A stretch of 64,000 bases of DNA from Ascaphus truei (lineage: Eukaryota; Chordata; Amphibia; Anura; Ascaphidae). Below are positions 33,066 through 44,106 of the stretch, in pieces. The notes beneath the pieces were generated by a model, which saw only the letters and a list, made by a program, of their open reading frames with translations, did not search any database and was not told the DNA's origin. Both the position numbers and the translations under genes were made by a program. Within the stretch, counting starts at the first letter, position 1. Each line of letters opens with the position of its first letter. The DNA lies in assembly GCA_036426205.1 (NCBI GenBank), contig CM071574.1:17144440-17208439 (forward strand), read 5' to 3'.

Positions 33066-33432
33066 CGGCTATCCGCTATGGTAATTAAGCAGCCTTAATG
33101 TATTTTTAATAATATTGTGCGGGAGCAGGGGTCCCCTGAGCTGAACCACATTGATTTCTGCCTCAGGGACCCCCTGCTTCCCGTGTTACAGGCCCCGGTA
33201 AGGGGCATCGGGTGCCAGTGTCGCCGCCATCTTTATAGAGCCCACGTCGCGTCTTGGACGCTATAAAGATGGTGGCGACACTGGAACCGATGCCCCAAAC
33301 CGGGGCCTTTAACTCGGGAAGCAGGGGGTCTCTGAGCCACAAATCAATGCGGTTCAGCTCAGGGGACCCCCTGCTCCTGCACAATATTATTAAAATACAT
33401 TAATGCTGCTTCATTACCATAGCGGATAGCCG
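33066..33432. repeat. Foldback palindrome, 367 bp
   Basis: CGGCTATCCGCTATGGTAAT is mirrored by ATTACCATAGCGGATAGCCG. The arms continue through 'gcaggggtcccctgagctgaacc' to 'ccagtgtcgccgccatctttatag' and back. The arms are about 165 bp, interrupted by small indels. It is separated by only 35 bp from the palindrome before it. Confidence 0.85.
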
Positions 33433-34953
33433 TTAAGGCATAATAGCATGTTTATTGGGGATAATTGCCCCCAATAAACATTGCAATACACAACATACAC
33501 CCCCTGTGCCCCCAACATCCCCTATACCCCAATTACATATATCTCATTTTTGGGATGCACAGCAATGATACTAGAGGCTGACGGGGGCCCTTGTGTGTTC
33601 CCCGCATGCCTGCAGTACCAATTCTGTGCCCCCCCCAAAAAAATAATACAACAACACAAATACTTTACAATAAATACACCCCCCCTAAAACATACAATAC
33701 AGTAATGGGCAAAATTACTATTATCCACAAATGGATAATTGTGCATTTGTCCATTTTAAATACATAAAGAACAATAAATACATTAAATACATATAGCACT
33801 CACCCATGTCCGGCTGCCACGATGAGGCCATCCTCATCTTCATCACCGTCCATGCCCCCTCTGCTGCTGCAAAACAGAAACAAGAATAAAAACATCCAAT
33901 GTAATGTCCCCTAACCCCTTAATCACCATAGCGGTTATTAACCGCTACAGTCATTAAGGGGTTAACCCACCCTCACCCACCACTCGGGAGGCCTACATAA
34001 CCTCCCCCTCTAACCCCCTACCCTGTGAGGCCTAACCACCCTTACTCACTACCCAGCCGGGAGGCCTACCCACATACCCTTGGGGCCAATACCCCTCCCC
34101 CACCCCCAGTACCCACAATAAAAACAATACACTGCCCCACAATAAACATCATTCTATTTATTAAATACATAACCCACCCCCTGTGCCCACCCATAAATAC
34201 ATGATTTATTCTTTGACATACAGGGTTCATACCCCAGGCCCACGTGAGTCCCTGGTGGGCCTGACGGGTCACCTCACAGACCTACAGGTTACCAGCAACT
34301 TGTTTCATACAGGTTCTGGAGGCCTGTTGGTGGGTCCTGCCAGGCGCTATGGCCCACAGGGTGGTCTCCGCGGGCCACAATTGGGTCCCCACGGTAGGCC
34401 CACGGATGTCTGGGGGCCCCAGGTCAGACCCACAGGTGTCTGAGGGGCCTCGGGTGGTTCCCACGGGGGTCTGGGGACCCGCGGGTGGGCACTACAGGTC
34501 CGCGGTGCCCCCACAGATGTGGGGCCACCGGTTCTTCCCCGCAGGTGTCCCCCGTGGACCATGCAGCCTGATACCCATGAGAAGCCCGAGGATACCGCAG
34601 GTGGTCTCCAGAGGTCTCTCGCAGAACCAAAAGGAACAAACCCTGAATGTAAAATAAATAAACCTGACCTATGCATTCAATACATCAATCCCCCCCCCAA
34701 CACATACAGTACAATAATGTGCAAAATAACTATTATCCAGATAGGGATAATAGATTATTTGCCCATTTTTAAACACATTAACTAACATAATAACAGAAAT
34801 AAAGTTCTACTGACTTCATCAATAAGAAGCCCCCATCGCCAGCAAAAGCCTTGTCCTCCGTTGCCAACAAAATACATAGCCAATACATTGCAATTACATT
34901 CAGATATCAATTAACCCCTTAATCACCTTATCGGATAATAACCGCAAGGGTAA
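33433..34953. other. No gene; C-rich and GC-rich low-complexity DNA
   Basis: It has C-rich stretches with repeated 'aaccccttaatcacc..a.cgg' blocks (33915, 34915) and a GC-rich zone (34240-34620) of imperfect 'cccacaggtgtctggggacc' units. The several overlapping open frames follow from the lack of A/T-rich stops. I see no protein signature. Confidence 0.5.
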
Positions 34954-35412
34954 TTAAAGCTGCAGTTCAGTCAATATAATGCATGTGTGATTTTTTTAAT
35001 AAATCAGTTCTGTAGTAAGAAAAAATACTTTTAGCATTTTCTGCTTTAAAAACAACAACTTTGAAAGACCAATTTTCTTGTATTCTATTTTAACAGCCAT
35101 TTGCTAAGGCACTGCCCTTTCATGTCCTGTCACAAGCCCTGGCACACCCCTTTGTCAGCCCTGCCCACCCTCTAGCACATGTCAGTGCAGGAGTTCTCAT
35201 GAATATTCATAAGCTTCCACTGACTGACAGAAGCAAATAAAAACATATGTCAGCTCTAATTATGTCACCAAATTTCGCCTATCAGTACATGGAGAACGAA
35301 TTGACTGGCAGCTATACAGTTCTTTAGGTAATTAGAGATTGCACACATGAAACTATTGAAGTAAAAAAAGGAAATTAAAAAAAAAAAAAAAAAGACTGAA
35401 CTGCAGCTTTAA
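34954..35412. mobile_element. TTAA-flanked MITE, copy 2
   Basis: It has the same TTAAAGCTGCAGTTCAGTC ends and the same interior order as 7050-7511 ('catgtcctgtcacaagccctggcacac', 'tcatgaatattcat', A-run), with TTAA at both borders. Confidence 0.8.
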
Positions 35413-35503
35413 GGGGTTAAGCCACCCTGGCCCGATACCCACCCTTCACCCATTCATTTGTACAGTGGCTTCATATGCCAACTATATATATATATACATT
35501 TAA

Positions 35504-35523
35504 CCACACCACACACCACACCA

Positions 35524-35561
<38 letters not shown>

Positions 35562-35581
35562 CAACACACACCACACACACA

Positions 35582-35612
<31 letters not shown>

Positions 35613-35632
35613 CACACCAACACACACAATCG
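35504..35632. repeat. (CA)n microsatellite
   Basis: About 130 bp of CA repeats with ACC interruptions, preceded by a short (TA)n. The open frames over it are artefacts. Confidence 0.95.
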
Positions 35633-35691
35633 AACCAATATACAAATAAATGTAGAAGGGTTATCAAAAACATGCTCTACAACAAAAAAAA

Positions 35692-35810
35692 CTAGTAAAC
35701 AGAGTGAAATAATGCCTACTATAATAAGCAAAGTTAACCATCGCTGGTTTCCCTGCTGCAATGGTTAATTTTGCTTATTATAGTAGGCATTATTTCACTC
35801 TGTTTACTAG
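35692..35810. repeat. Near-perfect palindrome, 119 bp
   Basis: CTAGTAAACAGAGTGAAATA is matched by TATTTCACTCTGTTTACTAG. The arms are about 50 bp with about one mismatch and a loop of about 20 bases (CGCTGGTTTCCCTGCTGC). It is a foldback element. Confidence 0.9.
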
Positions 35811-36560
35811 GTTTTTCACCAACAGGGCGCCTATTCTGCACATAGGGATTTTCCATGGGCAAACCACCAGGACATACCCGTTTCGGATAAGATTTGGACT
35901 ATGGACTGTACACTAAGGCTCTTGGACATTGAGAAGGTTTTGCATTAACGATTATCATGTTTTGCCTTTTAGGTGGTTAATGCCCCATTTATCACTAATG
36001 TCATTAGATGCCATACCCAGGCTACATATTATGTATCCATTGCAATGGTCTTGTGACGCTTCTGCCACAGCTTTATGCCAGGGCAGTTTATTTTGGCCAC
36101 GTGCCGGGTCCACGGAAACAGCCACGGATTTGATACCAGGTCCACGAGTGACCAACAGCCTTCCACATCGTCATTTTAACATTTATATTTTTGCACTTAG
36201 TACATTGGAATATTGATTTTTTGTATGACAGTGCATGTCTGACTTTGGCCTCATATGCAATTTGTGGTTGGGGCTTTTTTTCTGTTTGCCATATAAGTGA
36301 CACTGCAGCAATGTGAATAGGGACCACAGTTCAGCTCTATGGCTTCTGCCACACACATACATGTGGAGCCTACACACACCACTTTGGGTTTGGGAGACAC
36401 TGTGTGAACTTTAATCCCCCTGCAGTGGCTTCCACTATATGTCCTGTTGATTTACTAAGTACACCTTGTACTGAGTGCTCATATTGAGGTTACCCAAGGT
36501 CAGCACTGCATCTGACATCACGCTGTGCAATCAACTTGATTTGCGGCACCTGTTATTTGT
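35811..36560. other. No recognised gene
   Basis: Moderately AT-rich DNA leading into the hammerhead-like cluster. It may be the body of that element, but nothing identifies it. Short frames show no family. Confidence 0.4.
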
Positions 36561-36812
36561 GAGTATTCTAGGGGTATATATATGTGTTCACTTCTGTCCT
36601 GTAACTGCACCACCTTGACAAAGGTCCCATTCGTGGACCGAAACGTTGGTTTTGTGTTTATTTTTTCAATACACTTGTTTGTTCAATTCTGGAGTGCTGC
36701 CTGCTGATTTCGTTTCAAATGGTATCGTATTGCTTATTCTTCATTATAGGATCTGCACCCACACCAGTGACTATTATTACGGAGTGCTTTTTGTTCTTTT
36801 TCTATGTTTTTT
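36561..36812 (+). mobile_element. Hammerhead-like module element
   Basis: The module at 36613-36649 is followed by TTTTGTGTTTATTTTTTCAA and 'ggagtgctgcctgctgattt', then an AT-rich tail. The layout (hammerhead-like motif, then an AATACACTTG-type stretch) matches the other module-bearing elements here. Confidence 0.5.
36613..36649 (+). ncRNA. Hammerhead-like module
   Basis: CUUGACAAA, then a perfect stem GGUCC/GGACC closed by a CAUUCGU loop, then GAAACGUUGG. The first box departs from CUGANGA (UUGACAA). Confidence 0.4.
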
Positions 36813-36820
36813 ATATATAT

Positions 36821-36855
36821 ATGAGAAAGGTCCCACTGGGGGACCGAAACGTCGG
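36821..36855 (+). ncRNA. Hammerhead-like module
   Basis: AUGAGAAA, stem GGUCCC/GGGACC with a short loop, then GAAACGUCGG. It is a second, slightly different copy 200 bp after the first. The block after it (36862-36948) recurs at 11126-11213. Confidence 0.4.
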
Positions 36856-37744
36856 TTTTTGTGTCTTCTATCAAATATAGAACATTTTTGATTTACTTAC
36901 CTGCGTGCTGTCCCTTGATGTCGTGTTGCAACCGGTATCGTATGGTCTATATATATATATTTATATATATATTTATTTATATTAACCGCGCTTCTCGGTG
37001 TCAGGAGCATGCTGCTGGCGAATATACATACATATACATATTGGCCATACATATTTGAAAAAGCAGAAAGTGTTATCTAATACTACAGAACTGATTTGTT
37101 TTTAAATAAAACCCCACAAGTGTAGGATATTACAGCTCAACCCCATTATAGCGCGGCCCTTGGGGGCCACCTGATCCGACCACGCTATAACCGGGATCGC
37201 GCTAATTAAAAAAAAATGGCTGCTGCGCACCCGATCGGGAGGAGGAGGGAGGAGGGGGAAGAGGTGGCCGGCAGCCCTACATGTCCCCCAGCAGCCCTTC
37301 ACGTCCCCTCGAACTTCCCTCCAGCAGCCTCACTTCCCCTAGCAGCCTCACTTCCCCCAACAGGCCCGCTTCGATCCCCCCTGCCAGCCATGCTCCAATC
37401 CCCCCTGCCAGCCATGCTCCGATTCCCTCCGCCAGCCCCGCTCTGATCCCCCCCTGCCAGCCCGCTCCGATTCCCCCTCTGCCAGCCCGCTCTGATCCCC
37501 TCCGCCAGCCCCGCTCTGATCCCCCAGCAGCTGACACCAAAGGTAGGGAGGTAAGGGGTGGGGGGGGGGGGCTACGAGCGAGCTGTGAGTGTGTTGTGCA
37601 GTGTGCTGTGAGTGTGTGCGCAGTGTGCTGTCAGTGTGCTGTGAGTGTGTGCTGTGAGAGTGTGCAGTGTGCTGTGAGTGTGTGCAGTGTGCTGTGAGTG
37701 TGTGCAGTGTGCTGTGAGTGTGTGTAGTGTGTGTGCAAAAAAAA

Positions 37745-38206
37745 CTCCTTGATAAAGTGCTTGGTGCACGAAACATGTAGGAGGGTTTTTTGCACCTCCA
37801 TTCCTCTTTTATGGATCAATAAAGAATATTTTTAAACCAGCTTTTTGACCCACTCTCCTTGCTGTGCGCCTTCACCTCTATGGATGCAGATTTGGATTTT
37901 CAAGCTAAGTTGCAGCATGCTTCATATACCATTTCAATTTGTGATGCTCCAGTGATGTGAGTAAGAGACTTTATTCTATGCAAATGACATGCAATGTGGT
38001 GCTATAGTGTTCCAGGGCCCATTCCAATAAGGTTATGCGCAGGGGGTTGCTCCTTTGCTCAGTTCCTTCAGGGAATATAGGTCCCCATCAAGGATACCAG
38101 ACCGCAGGATTCTTCATCATATTATTACCCCCTATGGTGTTTTCTGGACTCTCATTTACAATTGTGTACTTACAGCAGACCCGGCATTGGAGCGCAAATA
38201 ATTCTA
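37745..38206 (+). mobile_element. Hammerhead-module element nested in pogo-like copy 2
   Basis: It is absent from copy 1 at the same place, so it is an insertion. About 54 bp of minisatellite sequence ('tgctgtgagtgtgtgcagtg...tgcaaaa') is present on both sides (about 37690-37744 and 38207-38260), either as a long target duplication or through the repetitive target. It starts with the module and has an AATAAAG signal at about 37820. Confidence 0.6.
37747..37784 (+). ncRNA. Hammerhead-like module
   Basis: CCUUGAUAAA, a stem GUGC/GCAC closed by UUGGU, then GAAACAUGUAGG. The palindrome after GAAA is CAUG(U). Confidence 0.4.
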
Positions 38207-38689
38207 TGCTGTGAGTGTGTGCAGTGTGCTGTGAGTGTGTGCAGTGTGTGTGCAAAAAAACCCTGCGTTATAAGCGGATCCGCGTTATAGCGGCTCCCCC
38301 TATAAAGGGGTTGAGCTGTACTTGGGTTGCCGTTAAAAAATTACTCTCTCTCTAACCTAGGCATGTTGGTTGATAAATTGTAGCGTGTTCTTACTTCTCG
38401 CAACCTCAATTGTTTAAAAAAACTCATCTCTTTTTTCTCCTCCACTCAAACAACCGGCCTCTGTAAGCAAGACCTTACTAATCCAGTTCACGACACTGAC
38501 CAAGCAGTAAGCATAGTATTGCAAATCATAATTACTTGCTGGTTTATTGTGAGCATCTTGAGTCTCATGAGATTCTGCTGCACTGATTTATTGTACTTTA
38601 TATAAGTTATGGTAGGTGAAAAAGGCGACAAAAAACCTCAATCGTATAGCATATACTGTAGCAAATAAAAAGATCACTTGTTAGCACAT

Positions 38690-38970
38690 TCACGTCTTAG
38701 ACAGGTCTGCACCCCTGCCTTTCACCATTATCACCTAGCATACAGTGCTTCCACTGCGGGAAGGGATTCTGGGAAATGACATGCAAATGAGCACACCGTG
38801 TCACCTTTTGCCTGAAATCCATTTTTATATTAAACCTGTATAAGCTAATGCTCGCTGTTCACACAGCTTTTAAGCATAGCATGGGATTAGATGCAAAGCC
38901 AGTGAAACCACTCACAGTCAGCGGTTTCGACTTTTTGGGTCTCATCAGTGTGAAGCTGGTTGTACTGGCT
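38690..38970 (-). mobile_element. Dispersed element carrying a hammerhead motif
   Basis: The block 'ggattctgggaaatgacatgcaaatgagcac' (38763) recurs in diverged form at about 55793 in GALNT13 intron 2, which shows that this is a dispersed family. The hammerhead motif lies at its far end. Confidence 0.5.
38911..38955 (-). ncRNA. Hammerhead ribozyme, canonical core
   Basis: On the - strand: CUUCACA, CUGAUGA, stem II GAC/GUC with loop CCAAAAA, GAAA, CCGCUGA, C, UGUGAG. Box 1 (CUGAUGA), the G-C pair closing stem II and GAAA are all canonical. Stem I pairs CUUCACA with UGUGAG over six base pairs. The segment after GAAA looks like a mutated palindrome (CAGCUG-type) and has A where U16.1 is expected, so this copy may be crippled in cleavage. 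It is the best hammerhead in the window. Confidence 0.6.
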
Positions 38971-38980
38971 CTGCAATTTT

Positions 38981-39976
38981 CAAGGCTGGGTAGGATTACC
39001 ATACTTTATATAAGTTTTATTGCATCTAATAAGATTTATTGTATATACATTTGGTGACATTGATAAAATAATATTACACAGTATTTTACCTTAATACAAA
39101 GAACAGATTGTAGCTGTGGGTATTAATATGCAAAATGTCTGTAATTATGTCTGGATACAAAATACCTTTGAAATTGCCCATCCCACGTTGATATTGCTTT
39201 TGCTACTGTACATGAATTAAAAATTGGCCATCGTGATTTTTCTACTAAAAAGACATACAGTACAGTACATAACTATATCAAACAATGGAGAAACAGAAGA
39301 CTTACATCCACATATTATTCTCAGAACGTCCATCGGATATGCTCATATCAACTCAGAGCAAGCAATGCGAGTACACATTTATAAAACTTGCCTTAATTAC
39401 TGTAGATTAAAGGTACCAGTGATTAATATGCACAAGAAAACAACTGTGATCATGTATACTTGGTTTATTATAAGCAATCCTGAACCTATTTGCACTTCTA
39501 ACTGTGCTAACACTGTTTAATGTGTTTCTAATAGCACATATACTGTACAATGGTTTTCTTTGCCAGAAGTGTTGAAAAGATCATTCAGAAAATGTCAGCA
39601 CTGGAACAGTACAGAAATATTTAACACAGGATTTACATATGTGAATTGACAACAGACAAATCTACATATAGTGAGCTTCTTGTAAATACTCTAAACATAC
39701 ACAAACACATTGGATGTATTAGACAGTGGGGCCAGTCAGTGCATACTGTATGTGTTTGATAAACTGTAGATCATTTTAGTTGTGCTAATGCAACATAAAG
39801 AATTGGCCTGAAAAAAATATTACGATTCTCATAGAGCACATATTATATACAGTACAGAGCTTATTACAGCTTCAAAATGAACACATACATTAACCAATGT
39901 AGGCAAAAAAGGGTGAGTAGCCGTGTTTCTCCTTTCTTCCGTGTAGTAAAATAACAAAGGATGGATAGGTATAAGT
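38981..39976. other. No recognised feature
   Basis: AT-rich, apparently unique DNA. The open frame 39224-39520 shows no family and has the composition of non-coding DNA. Confidence 0.5.
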
Positions 39977-40160
39977 CAGCGTGGGGCAACTCCAGTCCTC
40001 AAGAGCCACAAACAGGTCAGGTTTTCACGATATCCCTGCTTCAGGACAGGTGGATCAAATCTTCGGCTGACCCACTGATTGAGCCACCTGTGATGTAGCA
40101 GGGATATCCTGAAAACCTGACCTGTTGGTGGCTCTTGAGGACTTGAGTTGCCCGACCCTG
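39977..40160. mobile_element. Palindromic hAT-type MITE
   Basis: It is a copy of the 3058 element ('ggggcaactccagtcctcaa' at the left, inverted at the right, hairpin overall). The flanking 8-mers agree only partly (GTATAAGT and GTGTAGGT). Confidence 0.7.
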
Positions 40161-41629
40161 GTGTAGGTGGTATACCAGGAGGCAATTACAAAAAGTGATA
40201 ATTGCATATTTCTATACTTCAAGAACAGAAATAGTAAATAAATGAATGATAAATTCTACAAACTGTTAATATTTTATTTTTGGATATTACGATGGCAGCT
40301 TCTTTTTTTTTTTTACAATGTCCAAATTATCGTATGTTATTATTATCGTTCAATTATAAAACGCCAACATATTCTGCAGAGCGGTACAAGATTTGGACTT
40401 TCTAGCCATTATTTTGAATGGAAAAAGAGTAACATTCCAGCATTTTCTAATGCATGGCTATGGCAAAATAAATAATGCATACATCTTCATACAGACACCT
40501 CCGGCAGAAACAGAAGCAATGAAGATACATGCATGACACAAGCCAAGCCATAAAAGGCCTTATTTACAAAGCTGTGTTACTTCATCAGGCTCGCTCTCAC
40601 ATTGGGAAAAACTGTACATGCCAATGAAGTAGATGGGCCGTAAGGCGTCTTCTGGCACTGGACAGTGTCTCTTGGTAAAGCACTGCTTTGTAAGTATGGG
40701 CCTAAATGTGTTTTTTGGCAGAATTTGCCGAAATGTTATCAGTAATCTTAATAGATGTACTATTCATATCTGTACTATTCTCATACATGAACTGGCATAC
40801 TACAGTATATTTGCTAAGGCAACAGAGGTAGCAATGCCACAAACTATCTAGAACCTCTATAATGCATTCTTGCATGAAGGGATTCATTAGATACTGAAAC
40901 AGCGGCATGTGCATCCCGTGATTTATAGGATTTATTTATGGCTGAAAGAAAACATGTTATTGATTGCAACAATATAATCTCTTACTTTACATTCTCATTA
41001 TTTTACTTTCCGTGGAAGTGCATTAACATTTAATAAATCTCAGGGTAACGGAGCACAAGATTATCAGTACTATGCAAAACACGGTACCATCATATTTTCT
41101 GTGACATCCACCAACATTCCTTCGTAGAAAGTGAAACATCTAATCTACCCTTGGGTCAATCCTAAGGGCATTTAGACCAATCTATAGCTGTATTGATAGA
41201 AACTACTGCGGTGTCTCAGTGGTCGTGAATTGAATAAGGGACTGTTTCTCTATATCCCCCCTGTGGGATCTCTGTGTGTTCCCCAATTTCCCTTAGATGC
41301 ACCCACCGAGTCACATCAGGATTTGCACTATTTTTGCTGAGCGGTGGGCTCCTCTATGTCTAGTTTAGGACATTGAATCTCAAGCGATTTTCAGAAATGG
41401 GCAATCAGTGACATCCTTTCGTTGTGCCCATTTTTAATATTAAAAACAGACCCCTTTCTAAAAAATATCCTTAAAATGCCGACAGATCTACACTGTAGGA
41501 ACTAAACAAAATGAAGTCAAAAACAGAAATGATTTTAGATATGCAAATACACTTACACGCTGTTTGGGTTTCCTGCGCTTTGTACAGTTGAGTTATTTTG
41601 TCACTTGTTTAACCACAGATGACCCATGC
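40161..41629. other. No recognised gene
   Basis: AT-rich DNA with one LINE-tail-like fragment at about 40340-40395 ('aaacgccaacatattctgcagag'). Confidence 0.45.
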
Positions 41630-42430
41630 ACTTAGGCAGGAGACCTATGCGCTTAGGCAGTAGACCTACGTGCTTAGGCAGGAGACCTATGCACTTAGGC
41701 AGGAGACCTATGCGCTTAGACAGGAGACCCATGCGCTTAGACAGGAGACCCATGCGCTTAGACAGGAGACCCATGCGCTTAGACAGGAGACCCATGCGCT
41801 TAGCCAGGAGACCCATGCGCTTAGCCAGGAGACCCATGCGCTTAGGCAGGAGACCTACGTGCTTAGGCAGGAGACCCGTACGCTTAGGCAGGAGATCTAC
41901 GCGCTTAGGCAGGAGACCCGTACGCTTAGGCAGGAGACCTACAAGTTACGCGCCTTAGGCAGGAGGACGTACGCGCTTAGGCAGGAGACCTACGCGCTTA
42001 GCAGGACTACGGCTTGAGGCCGGAGACTACGCGCTAGGAGGAGACCTACGCGCTTAGGCAGGAGACCTACGCGCTTAGGCAGGAGACCTACGCGCTTAGG
42101 CCGGAGACCTACGCGCCTAGGGCCGCGACCTGACCAGCTTAGGCCGGAGACCTACGCGCTTAGGCCGGAGACCTACGCGCTTAGGCCGGCCGGAGACCTA
42201 CGCGCTTAGGCCGAGGAGACCTACGCGCTTGGCAGAGGCAGCACGCGTTAGGCAGGAGACCCATGCGCGTAGGCAGGAGACCTACGCGCTTATGGCGAGA
42301 CTCGCAGCTAGGCAAGGAGACCTACGCGCTTAGGCAGGAGACCTACGCGCTTAGGCAGGAGACCTACGCGCTTAGGCAGGAGACCTACGCGCTTAGGCAG
42401 GAGACCTACGCGCTTAGGCAGGAGACATTA
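41630..42430. repeat. 21-bp minisatellite
   Basis: About 35 tandem units of CTTAGGCAGGAGACCTACGC plus G. The units vary (GACAGG, GCCAGG, CCCATGCG variants grouped in runs), and 41940-42320 contains scrambled, partly deleted units. Because 21 is a multiple of three, all phases stay open over long stretches and give seven-residue repeat frames (for example LRQETYA) on both strands. These are not genes. Confidence 0.95.
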
Positions 42431-42459
42431 GCGAGCCAGCCAGCCTCTCTCCATCTCTT

Positions 42460-42505
42460 CCCCCCCCGCCCCCCTCCCCCCCCCCCCCCCCCCCCCCCCC
42501 CCCCA
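42460..42505. repeat. Poly-C tract
   Basis: About 45 bases, almost all C, directly after the minisatellite. Confidence 0.95.
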
Positions 42506-42732
42506 GTTAACTATAGATGTTGCAGTTAGGCAAAGATTAGGGCTAGGAATAGGTTAAGGTTTGGGAGTAGCTTAGGGGGCAGGTTCAAGGGATGCAGTGA
42601 AGAAGAGGGTCCTCTTACCTCGTGACCCCTCTGAAGTGTAACATGCCCATTGCCCGCCGTCCCTCTTTTTTGGCTTTGATGTATTGTGTTTACTTTTATG
42701 TTCTGTTTAATAAAACAAACAAACATATTTAT

Positions 42733-42847
42733 AAGACAGAATGTTACCAAACGGCGCTAGCGGAACAAAATAAACACAATATTAGTGTTAATTAACACTA
42801 ATGTGTTTATTTTGTTCTGCTAGCGCCGTTTGGTAACATTCTGTCTT
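42733..42847. repeat. Near-perfect palindrome, 115 bp
   Basis: AAGACAGAATGTTACCAAAC is mirrored by GTTTGGTAACATTCTGTCTT. The arms of about 56 bp meet with almost no loop at GTTAATTAAC and differ by one base change and one 3-bp indel. Confidence 0.95.
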
Positions 42848-43741
42848 GCATATCTAATCTGTCTAAGGTAGTCAGAGTTACCTTTGTTTGGCAGCAGGTG
42901 GGATTTATGCACTATTTGTTTGCTTTTTGTATGCACTGTCACGTATATATAGTTCTAGTTTTTGATTAGCACAGCACGCCCCTTTTTTTTTCACAAAACA
43001 TATATTTATAGTAAAAGTTTGGTTATAGAAGTTGGGTGCTTGTTGTCACAGCTGTCGGCTGCCAGGAATACGGAGGTTAGTTAGGAAGTGTATGCTCTCT
43101 GTGGGGCTGGTTGGTAGTACTGCTATCATGGAATGGTAGCAGCGGGAGTCACGGCTATGCCTTTGGTCTATGCACTATGGTGGGGTAGCCTGGCAGGTTT
43201 TTTTTGGTTAAGGTTAATACATTCAATAAAGCCGTGGCCTTGTTCATCCAAAACTAAAGCAAGTGCCTGGTGTTATTGGTTGGGGGTGGGATGGGAAGGT
43301 GCAGGTGTCAGCTGGCCATGCAAACTCGGGTTACTAACCTTCAGACAGAATAATGGCGGCATCCTCAATTTATTCAACAAAGTGTAAAGCATAACATCGG
43401 GCAACACACTTTAAATTGTACATATTTTAATTTCCTTGGTTTCATATAGTAATAATGTTTTTTCTCATACTGTATGACCATGTTCACAACACTGTATATA
43501 GAATTTAGTAGACTTTACAATTGCATTTTGGTGAATGAGGCACAGGGAGATTAAGTGACTTGCTCAAGGGCCCAAAGAGAGTTTACACTGGCATCTGAAG
43601 CGGGTTACGTTATCACTGAGCTATGCCTTCAGGCCTAATGTTCTGGATGCTTTGTATGTCAGGCAACAAAAGTCAGGCTACTTTGAGCCAGATTCACAAA
43701 GCTCCGTTACCTCAGGGCTTATAATAAACTGTCACCAAAAC
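42848..43741. other. No recognised gene
   Basis: Mixed composition. A possible short 'cgggttacgttatcactgagctatg' repeat fragment lies at about 43600. The frame 43133-43387 has no family resemblance. Confidence 0.4.
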
Positions 43742-43936
43742 TTCCTCTCTCTTCCTCCCTCGCTCTCTCTTCCTCCCTCGCTCTCTCTTCCTCCCTCGCT
43801 CCCCCTCCCTCCCTCCCCCTCCATCCCTCCCCCTCCCTCCATCCCTCCCCTTCCCTCCCTCGCTCTCTCTCCCTCCCTCGCTCTCTCCCTCGCTCTCTCT
43901 CCCTCCCTCGCTCTCTCTTCCTCCCTCTCTCCCTCA
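43742..43936. repeat. Polypyrimidine/polypurine tract, 195 bp
   Basis: The + strand is almost purely C and T (CTCTCTTCCTCCCTCG units, then CCCTCCCTCC). Such tracts can form triplex (H-DNA) structures. The frames over it are artefacts. Confidence 0.95.
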
Positions 43937-44106
43937 TAATAGAGCTCTGTGGATATGGGCTGTCAGAGATAACACCTGTTTTGCATATCATTAGCAACAA
44001 CGGTCCTTATAGGTAATAAAAGGCCTGTTATATCTGAAAAAACCCCACTTAGCACGGCGTTAGTGAACTTTGACGATACCCATTAGCACTTAACGGTGTG
44101 TTCACT

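Larger units (their letters stand above)
37133..38318. mobile_element. pogo-like TIR element, copy 2, with nested insertion
   Basis: It has TA|CAGCTCAACCCCATTATAG ends and an interior like 21206-21935, including 'gatccccc..gccagcc' repeats and the 'gtgtgctgtgagtgtgtgca' minisatellite. A 462-bp hammerhead-module element (37745-38206) sits in the minisatellite. Confidence 0.8.

Noticed and set aside
34066..34785. Several 70-110 residue frames
   Set aside because: GC-rich imperfect repeat DNA; frames on both strands overlap, and none has a recognisable motif.
35454..35768. Open frames over the CA repeat (Thr/His or Val/Cys repeats)
   Set aside because: Microsatellite artefact on both strands.
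35929..36216. Open frame of 95 residues starting MRRF, like a GALNT N-terminus
   Set aside because: Only the first four residues resemble it; no membrane anchor follows and the rest has no similarity.
39224..39520. 98-residue open frame
   Set aside because: AT-rich composition, no family resemblance, no splice or promoter context.
41601..42529. Seven-residue repeat proteins and a possible CRISPR array
   Set aside because: The 21-bp units are directly contiguous with no spacers, and the frames follow from the unit length. This is a minisatellite in a eukaryotic genome.
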